From Pseudorasbora parva (Eukaryota; Chordata; Actinopteri; Cypriniformes; Gobionidae), in NCBI RefSeq assembly GCF_024679245.1, contig NC_090173.1:28360160-28424159 (forward strand): a DNA stretch of 64,000 nt. Direction: 5' to 3'. The position numbers and the translations under genes were made by a program. Positions 48,280-61,290 of this stretch are shown in pieces; position 1 is the first letter of the stretch, and each line of letters opens with the position of its first letter. Under the pieces are notes generated by a model. It did not search any database. It was not told where the DNA came from and saw nothing but the letters and a program-made list of their open reading frames with translations.

Positions 48280-51200
48280 AGATGTGTTCTGGCTTGATAA
48301 AACGGTCCATATGGAAAGGCAGCAAATTCTGAGGGGCTCAAAATGCCCCTCAGAACGAGCTACCACCTGTATTGCTTTACAGTGTACTCAAACTATAGCA
48401 ACTCTCTCAAACATATTCTGATAGTGTGAAACAACACTACTGGTCTCACTAAATAGTCTTCCAATAAAAATCAAGATTTCCCAAAAAGGTCTCACTTTCA
48501 TGTATCTGCAATACAGGCCTGAGAGTAAACAACTAAAACTGGCTTACCTAAAACCATTGAGTGTTTCAAAAAACAGTCCCCAATTCACGTTAAATCAAGG
48601 CTAGAACCCACGTATTTTCGGTGGAGAGCCAGGCTTCGGCCATGGGACGCTACTGTAGAACAGATGTGTTCTGGCTTGATAAAACGGTCCATACGGAAAG
48701 GCAGCAAATTCTGAGGGGCTCAAAATGCCCCTCAGAATGAGCTACCACCTGTGTTGCTTTACAGTGTACTCAAACTATAGCAACTCTCTCAAACATATTC
48801 TGATAGTGTGAAACCACACTACTGGTCTCACTAAATAGTCTTCCAATAAAAATCAAGATTTCCCAAAAAGGTCTCACTTTCATGTATCTGCAATACAGGC
48901 CTGAGAGTAAACAACTAAGACTGGCTCACCTAAAAACATTGAGTGTTTCAAAAAACAGTCCTCAATTCACGTTAAATCCAGGCTAGAACCCACTTAGTTT
49001 CGGTGGAGAGTCAGGCTTCGGCCATGGGACGCTACTGTAGAACAGATGTGTTCTGGCTTGATAAAACGGTCCATATGGAAAGGCAGCAAATTCTGAGGGG
49101 CTCAAAATGCCCCTCAGAATGAGCTACCACCTGTATTGCTTTACAGTGTACTCAAACTATAGCAACTCTCTCAAACATATTCTGATAGTGTGAAACCACC
49201 CTATTGGCCTCACAAAATAGTCTTCCAATAAAAATCAAGATTTTCCCATAAAGGTCTCACTTTCATGTATCTGCAATACAGGCCTCAGAGTAAACAACTA
49301 AGACTGGCTTACCTAAAACCATTGAGTGTTTCAAAAAACAGTCCCCAATTCACGTTAAATCCAGGCTAGAACCCACTTATTTTTGGTGGAGAGCCAGGCT
49401 TCGGCCATGGGACGCTACTGTAGAACAGATGTGTTCTGGCTTGATAAAGCGGTCCATATGGAAAGGCAGCAAATTCTGAGGGGCTCAAAATGCCCCTCAG
49501 AATGAGCTACCACCTGTATTGCTTTACAGTGTACTTAAACTATAGCAACTCTCTCAAACATATTCTGATAGTGTGAAACCACACTACTGGTCTCACTAAA
49601 TAGTCTTCCAATAAAAATCAAGATTTCCCAAAAAGGTCTCACTTTCATGTATCTGCAATACAGGCCTGAGAGTAAACAACTAAGACTGGCTTACCTAAAA
49701 CCATTGAGTGTTTCAAAAAACAGTCCCCAATTCACGTTAAATACAGGCTAGAACCCACTTATTTTCGGTGGAGAGCCAGGCTTCAGCCATGGGACGCTAC
49801 TGTAGAACAGATGTGTTCTGGCTTGATAAAACGGTCCATATGGAAAGGCGGCAAATTCTGAGGGGATCAAAATGCCCCTCAGAATGAGCTACCACCTGTA
49901 TTGCTTTACAGTGTACTCAAACTATAGCAACTCTCTCAAACATATTCTGATAGTGTGAAACCACACTAATGGTCTCACTGAATAGTCTTCCAATAAAAAT
50001 CAAGATTTCCCAAAAAGGTCTCACTTTCATGTATCTGCAATACAGGCCTGAGAGTAAACAACTAAGACTGGCTTACCTAAAACCATTGAGTGTTTCAAAA
50101 AACAGTCCCCAATTCACGTTAAATCAAGGCTAGAACCCACTTATTTTCGGTGGAGAGCCAGGCTTCGGCCATGGGATGCTACTGTAGAACAGATGTGTTC
50201 TAGCTTGATAAAACGGTCCATATGGAAAGGCAGCAAATTCTGAGGGGCTCAAATTGCCCCTCAGAATGAGCTACCACCTGTATTGCTTTACAGTGTACTC
50301 AAACTATAGCAACTCTCTCAAACATATTCTGATAGTGTGATACCACACTACTGGTCTCACTGAATAGTCTTCCAATAAAAATCAAGATTTCCCAAAAAGG
50401 TCTCACTTTCATGTATCTGCAATACAGGCCTGAGAGTAAACAACTAAAACCGGCTTACCTAAAACCATTGAGTGTTTCAAAAAACAGTCCCCAATTCACG
50501 TTAAATCCAGGCTAGAACCCACTTATTTTCGGTGGAGAGCAAGGCTTCGGCCATGGGACGCTACTGTAGAACAGATGTGTTCTGGCTTGATAAAACAGTC
50601 CATATGGAAAGGCAGCAAATTCTGAGGGGCTCAAAATGCCCCTCAGAATGAGCTACCACCTGTATTGCTTTACAGTGTACTCAAACTATAGCAACTCTCT
50701 CAAACATATTCTGATAGTGTGAAACCACACTACTGGTCTCACTAAATAGTCTTCCAATAAAAATCAAGATTTCCCAAAAAGGTCTCACTTTCATGTATCT
50801 GCAATACAGGCCTGAGAGTAAACAACTAAGACTGGCTTACCTAAAACCATTGAGTGTTTCAAAAAATAGTTCCCAATTCACGTTAAATCAAGGCTAGAAC
50901 CCACTTATTTTCGGTGGAGAGCAAGGCTTCGGCCATGGGACACTACTGTAGAACAGATGTGTTCTGGCTTGATAATACGGTCCATATGGAAAGGCAGCAA
51001 ATTCTGAGGGGCTCAAAATGCCCCTCATAATGAGCTACCACCTGTGTTGCTTTACAGTGTACTCAAACTATAGCAACTCTCTCAAACATATTCTGATAGT
51101 GTGAAACCACACTACTGGTCTCACTAAATAGTCTTCCAATAAAAATCAAGATTTCCCAAAAAGGTCTCACTTTCATGTATCTGCAATACAGGCCTGAGAG

Positions 51201-51730
51201 TAAACAACTAAGACTGGCTTACCTAAAACCATTGAGTGTTTCAAAAAACAGTCCCCAATTCACGTTAAATCCAGGATAGAACCCACTTATTTTCGGTGGA
51301 GAGCCAGGCTTCGGCCATGGGACGCTACTGTAGAACAGATGTGTTCCTACTTGATAAAACGGTCCATATGGAAAGGCAGCAAATTCTGAGGGGCTCAAAT
51401 TGCCCCTCAGAATGAGCTACCACCTGTATTGCTTTACAGTGTACTCAAACTATAGCAACTCTCTCAAACATATTCTGATAGTGTGAAACCACCCTATTGG
51501 CCTCACAAAATAGTCTTCCAATAAAAATCAAGATTTTCCCAAAAAGGTCTCACTTTCATGTATCTGCAATACAGGCCTGAGAGTAAACAACTAAGACTGG
51601 CTTACCTAAAACCATTGAGTGTTTCAAAAAACAGTCCTCAATTCACGTTAAATCAAGGCTAGAACCCACTTATTTTCGGTGGATAGCCAGGCTTCGGCCA
51701 TGGGACGCTACTGTAGAACAGATGTGTTCT
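48280..51730. repeat. Nine-monomer satellite block with a copy at +9,557 bp
   Basis: ACCCACGT (48607 and 58164), TAGTTCC (50867 and 60424), TTCCTACTTG (51344 and 60901) and GGATAGCC (51681 and 61238) all recur 9,557 bp later, which is 25 monomers. The copy covers about 57,840-61,290 and carries scattered differences. Confidence 0.7.
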
Positions 51731-54700
51731 GGCTTGATAAAACGGTCCATATGGAAAGGCAGCAAATTCTGAGGGGCTCAAAATGCCCCTCAGAATGAGC
51801 TACCACCTGTATTGCTTTACAGTGTACTCAAACTATAGCAACTCTCTCAAACATATTCTGATAGTGTGAAACCACACTACTGGTCTCACTAAATAGTCTT
51901 CCAATAAAAATCAAGATTTCCCAAAAAGGTCTCACTTTCATGTATCTGCAATACAGGCCTGAGAGTAAACAACTAAGACTGGCTTACCTAAAACCATTGA
52001 GTGTTTCAAAAAACAGTCCCCAATTCACGTTAAATCAAGGCTAGAACCCACTTATTTTCGGTGGAGAGCAAGGCTTCGGCCATGGGACGCTACTGTAGAA
52101 CAGATGTGTTCTGGATTGATAATACGGTCCATATGGAAAGGCAGCAAATTCTGAGGGGCTCAAAATGCCCCTCAGAATGAGCTACCACCTGTGTTGCTTT
52201 ACAGTGTACTCAAACTATAGCAACTCTCTCAAACATATTCTGATAGTGTGAAACCACACTACTGGTCTCACTAAATAGTCTTCCAATAAAAATCAAGATT
52301 TCCCAAAAAGGTCTCACTTTCATGTATCTGCAATACAGGCCTGAGAGGAAACAACTAAGACTGGCTTACCTAAAACCATTGAGTGTTTCAAAAAACAGTC
52401 CCCAATTCACGTTAAATCCAGGATAGAACCCACTTATTTTCGGTGGAGAGCCAGGCTTCGGCCATGGGACGCAACTGTAGAACAGATGTGTTCCTACTTG
52501 ATAAAACGGTCCATATGGAAAGGCAGCAAATTCTGAGGGGCTCAAATTGCCCCTCAGAATGAGCTACCACCTGTATTGCTTTACAGTGTACTCAAACTAT
52601 AGCAACTCTCTCAAACATATTCTGATAGTGTGATACCACACTACTGGTCTCACTGAATAGTCTTCCAATAAAAATCAAGATTTCCCAAAAAGGTCTCACT
52701 TTCATGTATCTGCAATACAGGCCTGAGAGTAAACAACTAAGACTGGCTTACCTAAAACCATTGAGTGTTGCAAAAAACAGTCCCCAATTCACGTTAAATC
52801 CAGGCTAGAACCCACTTATTTTCGGTGGAGAGCCAGGCTTCGGCCATGGGATGCTACTGTAGAACAGATGTGTTCTGGCTTGATAAAACGGTCCATATGG
52901 AAAGGCAGCAAATTCTGAGGGGCTCAAATTGCCCCTCAGAATGAGCTACCACCTGTATTGCTTTACAGTGTACTCAAACTATAGCAACTCTCTCAAACAT
53001 ATTCTGATAGTGTGATACCACACTACTGGTCTCACTGAATAGTCTTCCAATAAAAATCAAGATTTCCCAAAAAGGTCTCACTTTCATGTATCTGCAATAC
53101 AGGCCTGAGAGTAAACAACTAAAACTGGCTTACCTAAAACCATTGAGTGTTTCAAAAAACAGTCCCCAATTCACGTTAAATCCAGGCTAGAACCCACTTA
53201 TTTTCGGTGGAGAGCCAGGCTTCGGCCATGGGACGCTACTGTAGAACAGATGTGTTCTGGCTTGATAAAACGGTCCATATGGAAAGGCAGCAAATTCTGA
53301 GGGGCTCAAAATGCCCCTCAGAATGAGCTACCACCTGTATTGCTTTACAGTGTACTCAAACTATAGCAACTCTCTCAAACATATTCTGATAGTGTGAAAC
53401 CACCCTATTGGCCTCACAAAATAGTCTTCCAATAAAAATCAACATTTTCCAAAAAAGGTCTCACTTTCATGTATCTGCAATACAGGCCTGAGAGTAAACA
53501 ACTAAGACTGGCTTACCTAAAACCATTGGGTGTTTCAAAAAACAGTCCCCATTTCACGTTATATCCAGGCTAGAACCCACTTATTTTCGGTGGAGAGCCA
53601 GGCTTCGGCCATGGGACGCTACTGTAGAAGAGATGTGTTCTGGCTTGATAAAACGGTCCATATGGAAAGGCAGCAAATTCTGAGGGGCTCAAAATGCCCC
53701 TCAGAATGAGCTACCACCTGTATTGCTTTACAGTGTACTCAAACTATAGCAACTCTCTCAAACATATTCTGATAGTGTGAAACCACACTACTGGTCTCAC
53801 TAAATAGTCTTCCAATAAAAATCAAGATTTCCCAAAAAGGTCTCACTTTCATGTATCTGCAATACAGGCCTGAGAGTAAACAACTAAGACTGGCTTACCT
53901 AAAACCATTGAGTGTTTCAAAAAACAGTCCACAATTCACGTTAAATCCAGGATAGAACCCACTTATTTTCGGTGGAGAGCCAGGCTTCGGCCATGGGACG
54001 CTACTGTAGAACAGATGTGTTTTGGCTTGATAAAACGGTCCATATGGAAAGGCAGCAAATTCTGAGGGGCTCAAAATGCCCCTCAGAATGAGCTACCACC
54101 TGTATTGCTTTACAGTGTACTCAAACTATAGCAACTCTCTCAAACATATTCTGATAGTGTGAAACCACACTACTGGTCTCACTAAATAGTCTTCCAATAA
54201 AAATCAAGATTTCCCAAAAAGGTCTCACTTTCATGTATCTGCAATACAGGCCTGAGAGTAAACAACTAAGACTGGCTTACCTAAAACCATTGAGTGTTTC
54301 AAAAAACAGTCCACAATTCACGTTAAATCCAGGATAGAACCCACTTATTTTCGGTGGAGAGCCAGGCTTCGGCCATGGGACGCTACTGTAGAACAGATGT
54401 GTTCTGGCTTGATAAAACGGTCCATATGGAAAGGCAGCAAATTCTGAGGGGCTCAAAATGCCCCTCAGAATGAGCTACCACCTGTATTGCTTTACAGTGT
54501 ACTCAAACTGTAGCAACTCTCTCAAACATATTCTGATAGTGTGAAACCACACTACTGGTCTCACTAAATAGTCTTCCAATAAAAATCAAGATTTCCCAAA
54601 AAGGTCTCACTTTCATGTATCTGCAATACAGGCCTGAGAGTAAACAACTAAGACTGGCTTACCAAAAAACCATTGAGTGTTTCAAAAAAACAGTCCCCAA

Positions 54701-57700
54701 TTCACGTTAAATCCAGGCTAGAACCCACTTAGTTTCGGTGGAGAGCCAGGCTTCGGCCATGGGACGCTACTGTAGAACAGATATGTTCTGGCTTGATAAA
54801 ACGGTCCATATGGAAAGGCAGCAAATTCTGAGGGGTTCAAAATGCCCCTCAGAATGAGCTACCAACTGTGTTGCTTTACAGTGTACTCAAACTATAGCAT
54901 TTCTCTCAAACATATTCTGATAGTGTGAAACCACACTACTGGTCTCACTAAATAGTCTTCCAATAAAAATCAAGATTTCCCAAAAAGGTCTCACTTTCAT
55001 GTATCTGCAATACAGGCCTGAGAGTAAACAACTAAGACTGGCTTACCGAAAACCATTGAGTGTTTCAAAAAACAGTCCCCAATTCACGTTAAATCCAGGT
55101 TAGAACCCACTTATTTTCAGTAGAGAGCCAGGCTTCGGCCATGGGACGCTACTGTAGAACAGATGTATTCTGGCTTGATAAAACGGTCCATATGGAAAGG
55201 CAGCAAATTCTGAGGGGCTCAAAATGCCCCTCAGAATGAGCTACCAAATGTGTTGCTTTACAGTGTACTCAAACTATAGCAACTCTCTCAAACATATTCT
55301 GATAGAGTGAAACCACACTACTGGTCTCACTGAATAGTCTTCCAATAAAAATCAAGATTTCCCAAAAAGGTCTCACTTTCATGTATCTGCAATACAGGCC
55401 TGAGAGTAAACAACTAAGACTGGCTTACCTAAAACCATTGAGTGTTTCAAAAAACAGTCCTCAATTCACGTTAAATCCAGGCTAGAACCCACTTAGTTTC
55501 GGTGGAGAGTCAGGCTTCGGCCATGGGACGCTACTGTAGAACAGATGTGTTCTGGCTTGATAAAACGGTCCATATGGAAAGGCAGCAAATTCTGAGGCGC
55601 TCAAAATGCCCCTCAGAATGAGCTACCACCTGTATTGCTTTACAGTGTACTCAAACTATAGCAACTCTCTCAAACATATTCTGATAGTGTGAAACCACCC
55701 TATTGGCCTCACAAAATAGTCTTCCAATAAAAATCAAGATTTTCCCATAAAGGTCTCACTTTCATGTATCTGCAATACAGGCCTGAGAGTAAACAACTAA
55801 GACTGGCTTACCTAAAACCATTGAGTGTTTCAAATAACAGTCCCCAATTCACGTTAAATCCAGGCTAGAACCCACTTATTTTGGGTGGAGAGCCAGGCTT
55901 CGGCCATGGGACGCTACTGTAGAACAGATGTGTTCTGGATTGATAAAGCGGTCCATATGGAAAGGCAGCAAATTCTGAGGGGCTCAAAATGCCCCTCAGA
56001 ATGAGCTACCACCTGTATTGCTTTACAGTGTACTTAAACTATAGCAACTCTCTCAAACATATTCTGATAGTGTGAAACCACACTACTGGTCTCACTAAAT
56101 AGTCTTCCAATAAAAATCAAGATTTCCCAAAAAGGTCTCACTTTCATGTATCTGCAATACAGGCCTGAGAGTAAACAACTAAGACTGGCTTACCTAAAAC
56201 CATTGAGTGTTTCAAAAAATAGTTCCCAATTCACGTTAAATCAAGGCTAGAACCCACTTATTTTCGGTGGATAGCCAGGCTTCGGCCATGGGACGCAACT
56301 GTAGAACAGATGTGTTCTGGCTTGATAAAACGGTGCATATGGAAAGGCAGCAAATTCTGAGGGGCTCAAAATGCCCCTCAGAATGAGCTACCACCTGTGT
56401 TGCTTTACAGTGTACTCAAACTATAGCAACTCTCTCAAACATATTCTGATAGAGTGAAACCACACTACTGGTCTCACTGAATAGTCTTCCAATAAAAATC
56501 AAGATTTCCCAAAAAGGTCTCACTTTCATGTATCTGCAATACAGGCCTGAGAGTAAACAACTAAGACTGGCTTACCTAAAACCATTGAGTTTTTTAAAAA
56601 ACAGTCCCCAATTCATGTTAAATCTAGGCTAGAACCCATTTTGTTTCGGTGGAGAGCCAGGCTTCGGCCATGGGATGCTACTGTAGAACAGATGTGTTCT
56701 GGCTTGATAAAACGGTCCATATGGAAAGGCAGCAAATTCTGAGGGGCTCAGAATGCCCCTCAGAATGAGCTACCACCTGTATTGCTTTACAGTGTACTCA
56801 AACTATAGCAACTCTCTCAAACATATTCTGATAGTGTGAAACCACCCTATTGGCCTCACAAAATAGTCTTCCAATAAAAATCAAGATTTTCCCATAAAGG
56901 TCTCACTTTCATGTATCTGCAATACAGGCCTGAGAGTAAACAACTAAGACTGGCTTACCTAAAACCATTGAGTGTTTCAAAAAACAGTCCCCAATTCACG
57001 TTAAATCCAGGCTAGAACCCACTTATTTTTGGTGGAAAGCCAGGCTTCGGCCATGGGACGCTACTGTAGAACAGATGTGTTCTTGCTTGATAAAGCGGTC
57101 CATATGGAAAGGCAGCAAATTCTGAGGGGCTCAAAATGCCCCTCAGAATGAGCTACCACCTGTGTTGCTTTACAGTGTACTCAAACTATAGCAACTCTCT
57201 CAAACATATTCTGATAGAGTGAAACCACACTACTGGTCTCACTAAATAGTCTTCCAATAAATATCAAGATTTCCCAAAAAGGTCTCACTTTCATGTATCT
57301 GCAATACAGGCCTGAGAGTAAACAACTAAGACTGGCTTACCTAAAACCATTGAGTGTTTCAAAAAACAGTCCCCAATTCACGTTAAATCCAGGCTAGAAC
57401 CCACTTATTTTTGGTGGAGAGCCAGGCTTCGGCCATGGGACGCTACTGTAGAACAGATGTGTTCTGGCTTGATAAAACGGTGCATATGGAAAGGCAGCAA
57501 ATTATGAGGGGCTCAAAATGCCCCTCAGAATGAGCTACCACCTGTGTTGCTTTACAGTGTACTCAAACTATAGCAACTCTCTCAAACATATTCTGATAGA
57601 GTGAAACCACACTACTGGTCTCACTAAATAGTCTTCCAATAAAAATCAAGATTTCCCAAAAAGGTCTCACTTTCATGTATCTGCAATACAGGCCTGAGAG

Positions 57701-57839
57701 TAAACAACTAAGACTGGCTTACCTAAAACCATTGAGTGTTTCAAAAAACAGTCCTCAATTCCCGTTAAATCCAGGCTAGAACCCATTTTGTTTCGGTGGA
57801 GAGCCAGGCTTCGGCCATGGGACGCTACTGTAGAACAGA

Positions 57840-60800
57840 TGTGTTCTGGCTTGATAAAACGGTCCATATGGAAAGGCAGCAAATTCTGAGGGGCTCAAAA
57901 TGCCCCTCAGAATGAGCTACCACCTGTATTGCTTTACAGTGTACTCAAACTATAGCAACTCTCTCAAACATATTCTGATAGTGTGAAACAACACTACTGG
58001 TCTCACTAAATAGTCTTCCAATAAAAATCAAGATTTCCCAAAAAGGTCTCACTTTCATGTATCTGCAATACAGGCCTGAGAGTAAACAACTAAAACTGGC
58101 TTACCTAAAACCATTAAGTGTTTCAAAAAACAGTCCCCAATTCACGTGAAAACAAGGCTAGAACCCACGTATTTTCGGTGGAGAGCCAGGCTTCGGCCAT
58201 GGGACGCTACTGTAGAACAGATGTGTTCTGGCTTGATAAAACGGTCCATACGGAAAGGCAGCAAATTCTGAGGGGCTCAAAATGCCCCTCAGAATGAGCT
58301 ACCACCTGTGTTGCTTTACAGTGTTCTCAAACTATAGCAACTCTCTCAAACATATTCTGATAGTGTGAAACCACACTACTGGTCTCACTAAATAGTCTTC
58401 CAATAAAAATCAAGATTTCCCAAAAAGGTCTCACTTTCATGTATCTGCAATACAGGCCTGAGAGTAAACAACTAAGACTGGCTTACCTAAAAACATTGAG
58501 TGTTTCAAAAAACAGTCCTCAATTCACGTAAAATCCAGGCTAGAACCCACTTAGTTTCGGTGGAGAGTCAGGCTTCGGCCATGGGACGCTACTGTAGAAC
58601 AGATGTGTTCTGGCTTGATAAAACGGTCCATATGGAAAGGCAGCAAATTCTGAGGGGCTCAAAATGCCCCTCAGAATGAGCTACCACCTGTATTGCTTTA
58701 CAGTGTACTCAAACTATAGCAACTCTCTCAAACATATTCTGATAGTGTGAAACCACCCTATTGGCCTCACAAAATAGTCTTCCAATAAAAATCAAGATTT
58801 TCCCATAAAGGTCTCACTTTCATGTATCTGCAATACAGGCCTCAGAGTAAACAACTAAGACTGGCTTACCTAAAACCATTGAGTGTTTCAAAAAACAGTC
58901 CCCAATTCACGTTAAATCCAGGCTAGAACCCACTTATTTTTGGTGGAGAGCCAGGCTTCGGCCATGGGACGCTACTGTAGAACAGATGTGTTCTGGCTTG
59001 ATAAAGCGGTCCATATGGAAAGGCAGCAAATTCTGAGGGGCTCAAAATGCCCCTCAGAATGAGCTACCACCTGTATTGCTTTACAGTGTACTTAAACTAT
59101 AGCAACTCTCTCAAACATATTCTGATAGTGTGAAACCACACTACTGGTCTCACTAAATAGTCTTCCAATAAAAATCAAGATTTCCCAAAAAGGTCTCACT
59201 TTCATGTATCTGCAATACAGGCCTGAGAGTAAACAACTAAGACTGGCTTACCTAAAACCATTGAGTGTTTCAAAAAACAGTCCCCAATTCACGTTAAATA
59301 CAGGCTAGAACCCACTTATTTTCGGTGGAGAGCCAGGCTTCAGCCATGGGACGCTACTGTAGAACACATGTGTTCTGGCTTGATAAAACGGTCCATATGG
59401 TAAGGCAGCAAATTCTGAGGGGATCAAAATGCCCCTCAGAATGAGCTACCACCTGTATTGCTTTACAGTGTACTCAAACTATAGCAACTCTCTCAAACAT
59501 ATTCTGATAGTGTGAAACCACACTAATGGTCTCACTGAATAGTCTTCCAATAAAAATCAAGATTTCCCAAAAAGGTCTCACTTTCATGTATCTGCAATAC
59601 AGGCCTGAGAGTAAACAACTAAGACTGGCTTACCTAAAACCATTGAGTGTTTCAAAAAACAGTCCCCAATTCACGTTAAATCAAGGCTAGAACCCACTTA
59701 TTTTCGGTGGAGAGCCAGGCTTCGGCCATCGGATGCTACTGTAGAACAGATGTGTTCTGGCTTGATAAAACGGTCCATATGGAAAGGCAGCAAATTCTGA
59801 GGGGCTCAAATTGCCCCTCAGAATGAGCAACAACCTGTATTGCTTTACAGTGTACTCAAACTATAGCAACTCTCTCAAACATATTCTGATAGTGTGATAC
59901 CACACTACTGGTCTCACTGAATAGTCTTCCAATAAAAATCAAGATTTCCCAAAAAGGTCTCACTTTCATGTATCTGCAATACAGGCCTGAGAGTAAACAA
60001 CTAAGACTGGCTTACCTAAAACCATTGAGTGTTTCAAAAAACAGTCCCCAATTCACGTTAAATCCAGGCTAGAACCCACCTATTTTCGGTGGAGAGCCAG
60101 GCTTCGGCCATGGGATGCTACTGTAGAACAGATGTGTTCTGGCTTGATAAAACGGTCCATATGGAAAGGCAGCAAATTCTGAGGGGCTCAAATTGCCCCT
60201 CAGAATGAGCTACCACCTGTATTGCTTTACAGTGTACTCAAACTATAGCAACTCTCTCAAACATATTCTGATAGTGTGATACCACACTACTGGTCTCACT
60301 GAATAGTCTTCCAATAAAAATCAAGATTTCCCAAAAAGGTCTCACTTTCATGTATCTGCAATACAGGCCTGAGAGTAAACAACTAAAACTGGCTTACCTA
60401 AAACCATTGAGTGTTTCAAAAAATAGTTCCCAATTCACGTTAAATCAAGGCTAGAACCCACTTATTTTCGGTGGAGAGCAAGGCTTCGGCCATGGGACGC
60501 TACTGTAGAACAGATGTGTTCTGGCTTGATAATACGGTCCATATGGAAAGGCTGCAAATTCTGAGGGGCTCAAAATGCCCCTCAGAATGAGCTACCACCT
60601 GTGTTGCTTTACAGTGTACTCAAACTATAGCAACTCTCTCAAACATATTCTGATAGTGTGAAACCACACTACTGGTCTCACTAAATAGTCTTCCAATAAA
60701 AATCAAGATTTCCCAAAAAGGTCTCACTTTCATGTATCTGCAATACAGGCCTGAGAGTAAACAACTAAGACTGGCTTACCTAAAACCATTGAGTGTTTCA

Positions 60801-61290
60801 AAAAACAGTCCCCAATTCACGTTAAATCCAGGATAGAACCCACTTATTTTCGGTGGAGAGCCAGGCTTCGGCCATGGGACGCTACTGTAGAACAGATGTG
60901 TTCCTACTTGATAAAACGGTCCATATAGAAAGGCAGCAAATTCTGAGGGGCTCAAATTGCCCCTCAGAATGAGCTACCACCTGTATTGCTTTACAGTGTA
61001 CTCAAACTATAGCAACTCTCTCAAACATATTCTGATAGTGTGAAACCACCCTATTGGCCTCACAAAATAGTCTTCCAATAAAAATCAAGATTTTCCCAAA
61101 AAGGTCTCACTTTCATGTATCTGCAATACAGGCCTGAGAGTAAACAACTAAGACTGGCTTACCTAAAACCATTGAGTGTTTCAAAAAACAGTCCTCAATT
61201 CACGTCAAATCAAGGCTAGAACCCACTTATTTTCGGTGGATAGCCAGGCTTCGGCCATGGGACGCTACTGTAGAACAGATGTGTTCTGGC
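57840..61290. repeat. Downstream copy of the 9,557-bp-offset satellite block
   Basis: Partner of 48,280-51,730. It differs at a few sites, for example CACGTGAAAACAAGG near 58,145 and GGCCATCGG near 59,725. The middle section (near 60,000-60,400) does not follow the partner closely, as expected after later exchange or conversion. Confidence 0.7.

Noticed and set aside
15573..57882. Open frames of 60-98 codons inside the satellite (for example at 21483, 48236 and 57673 on the minus strand)
   Set aside because: They appear only in monomers where a variant removes a stop or creates a start; most monomers interrupt the same phase, and there is no recognisable domain.
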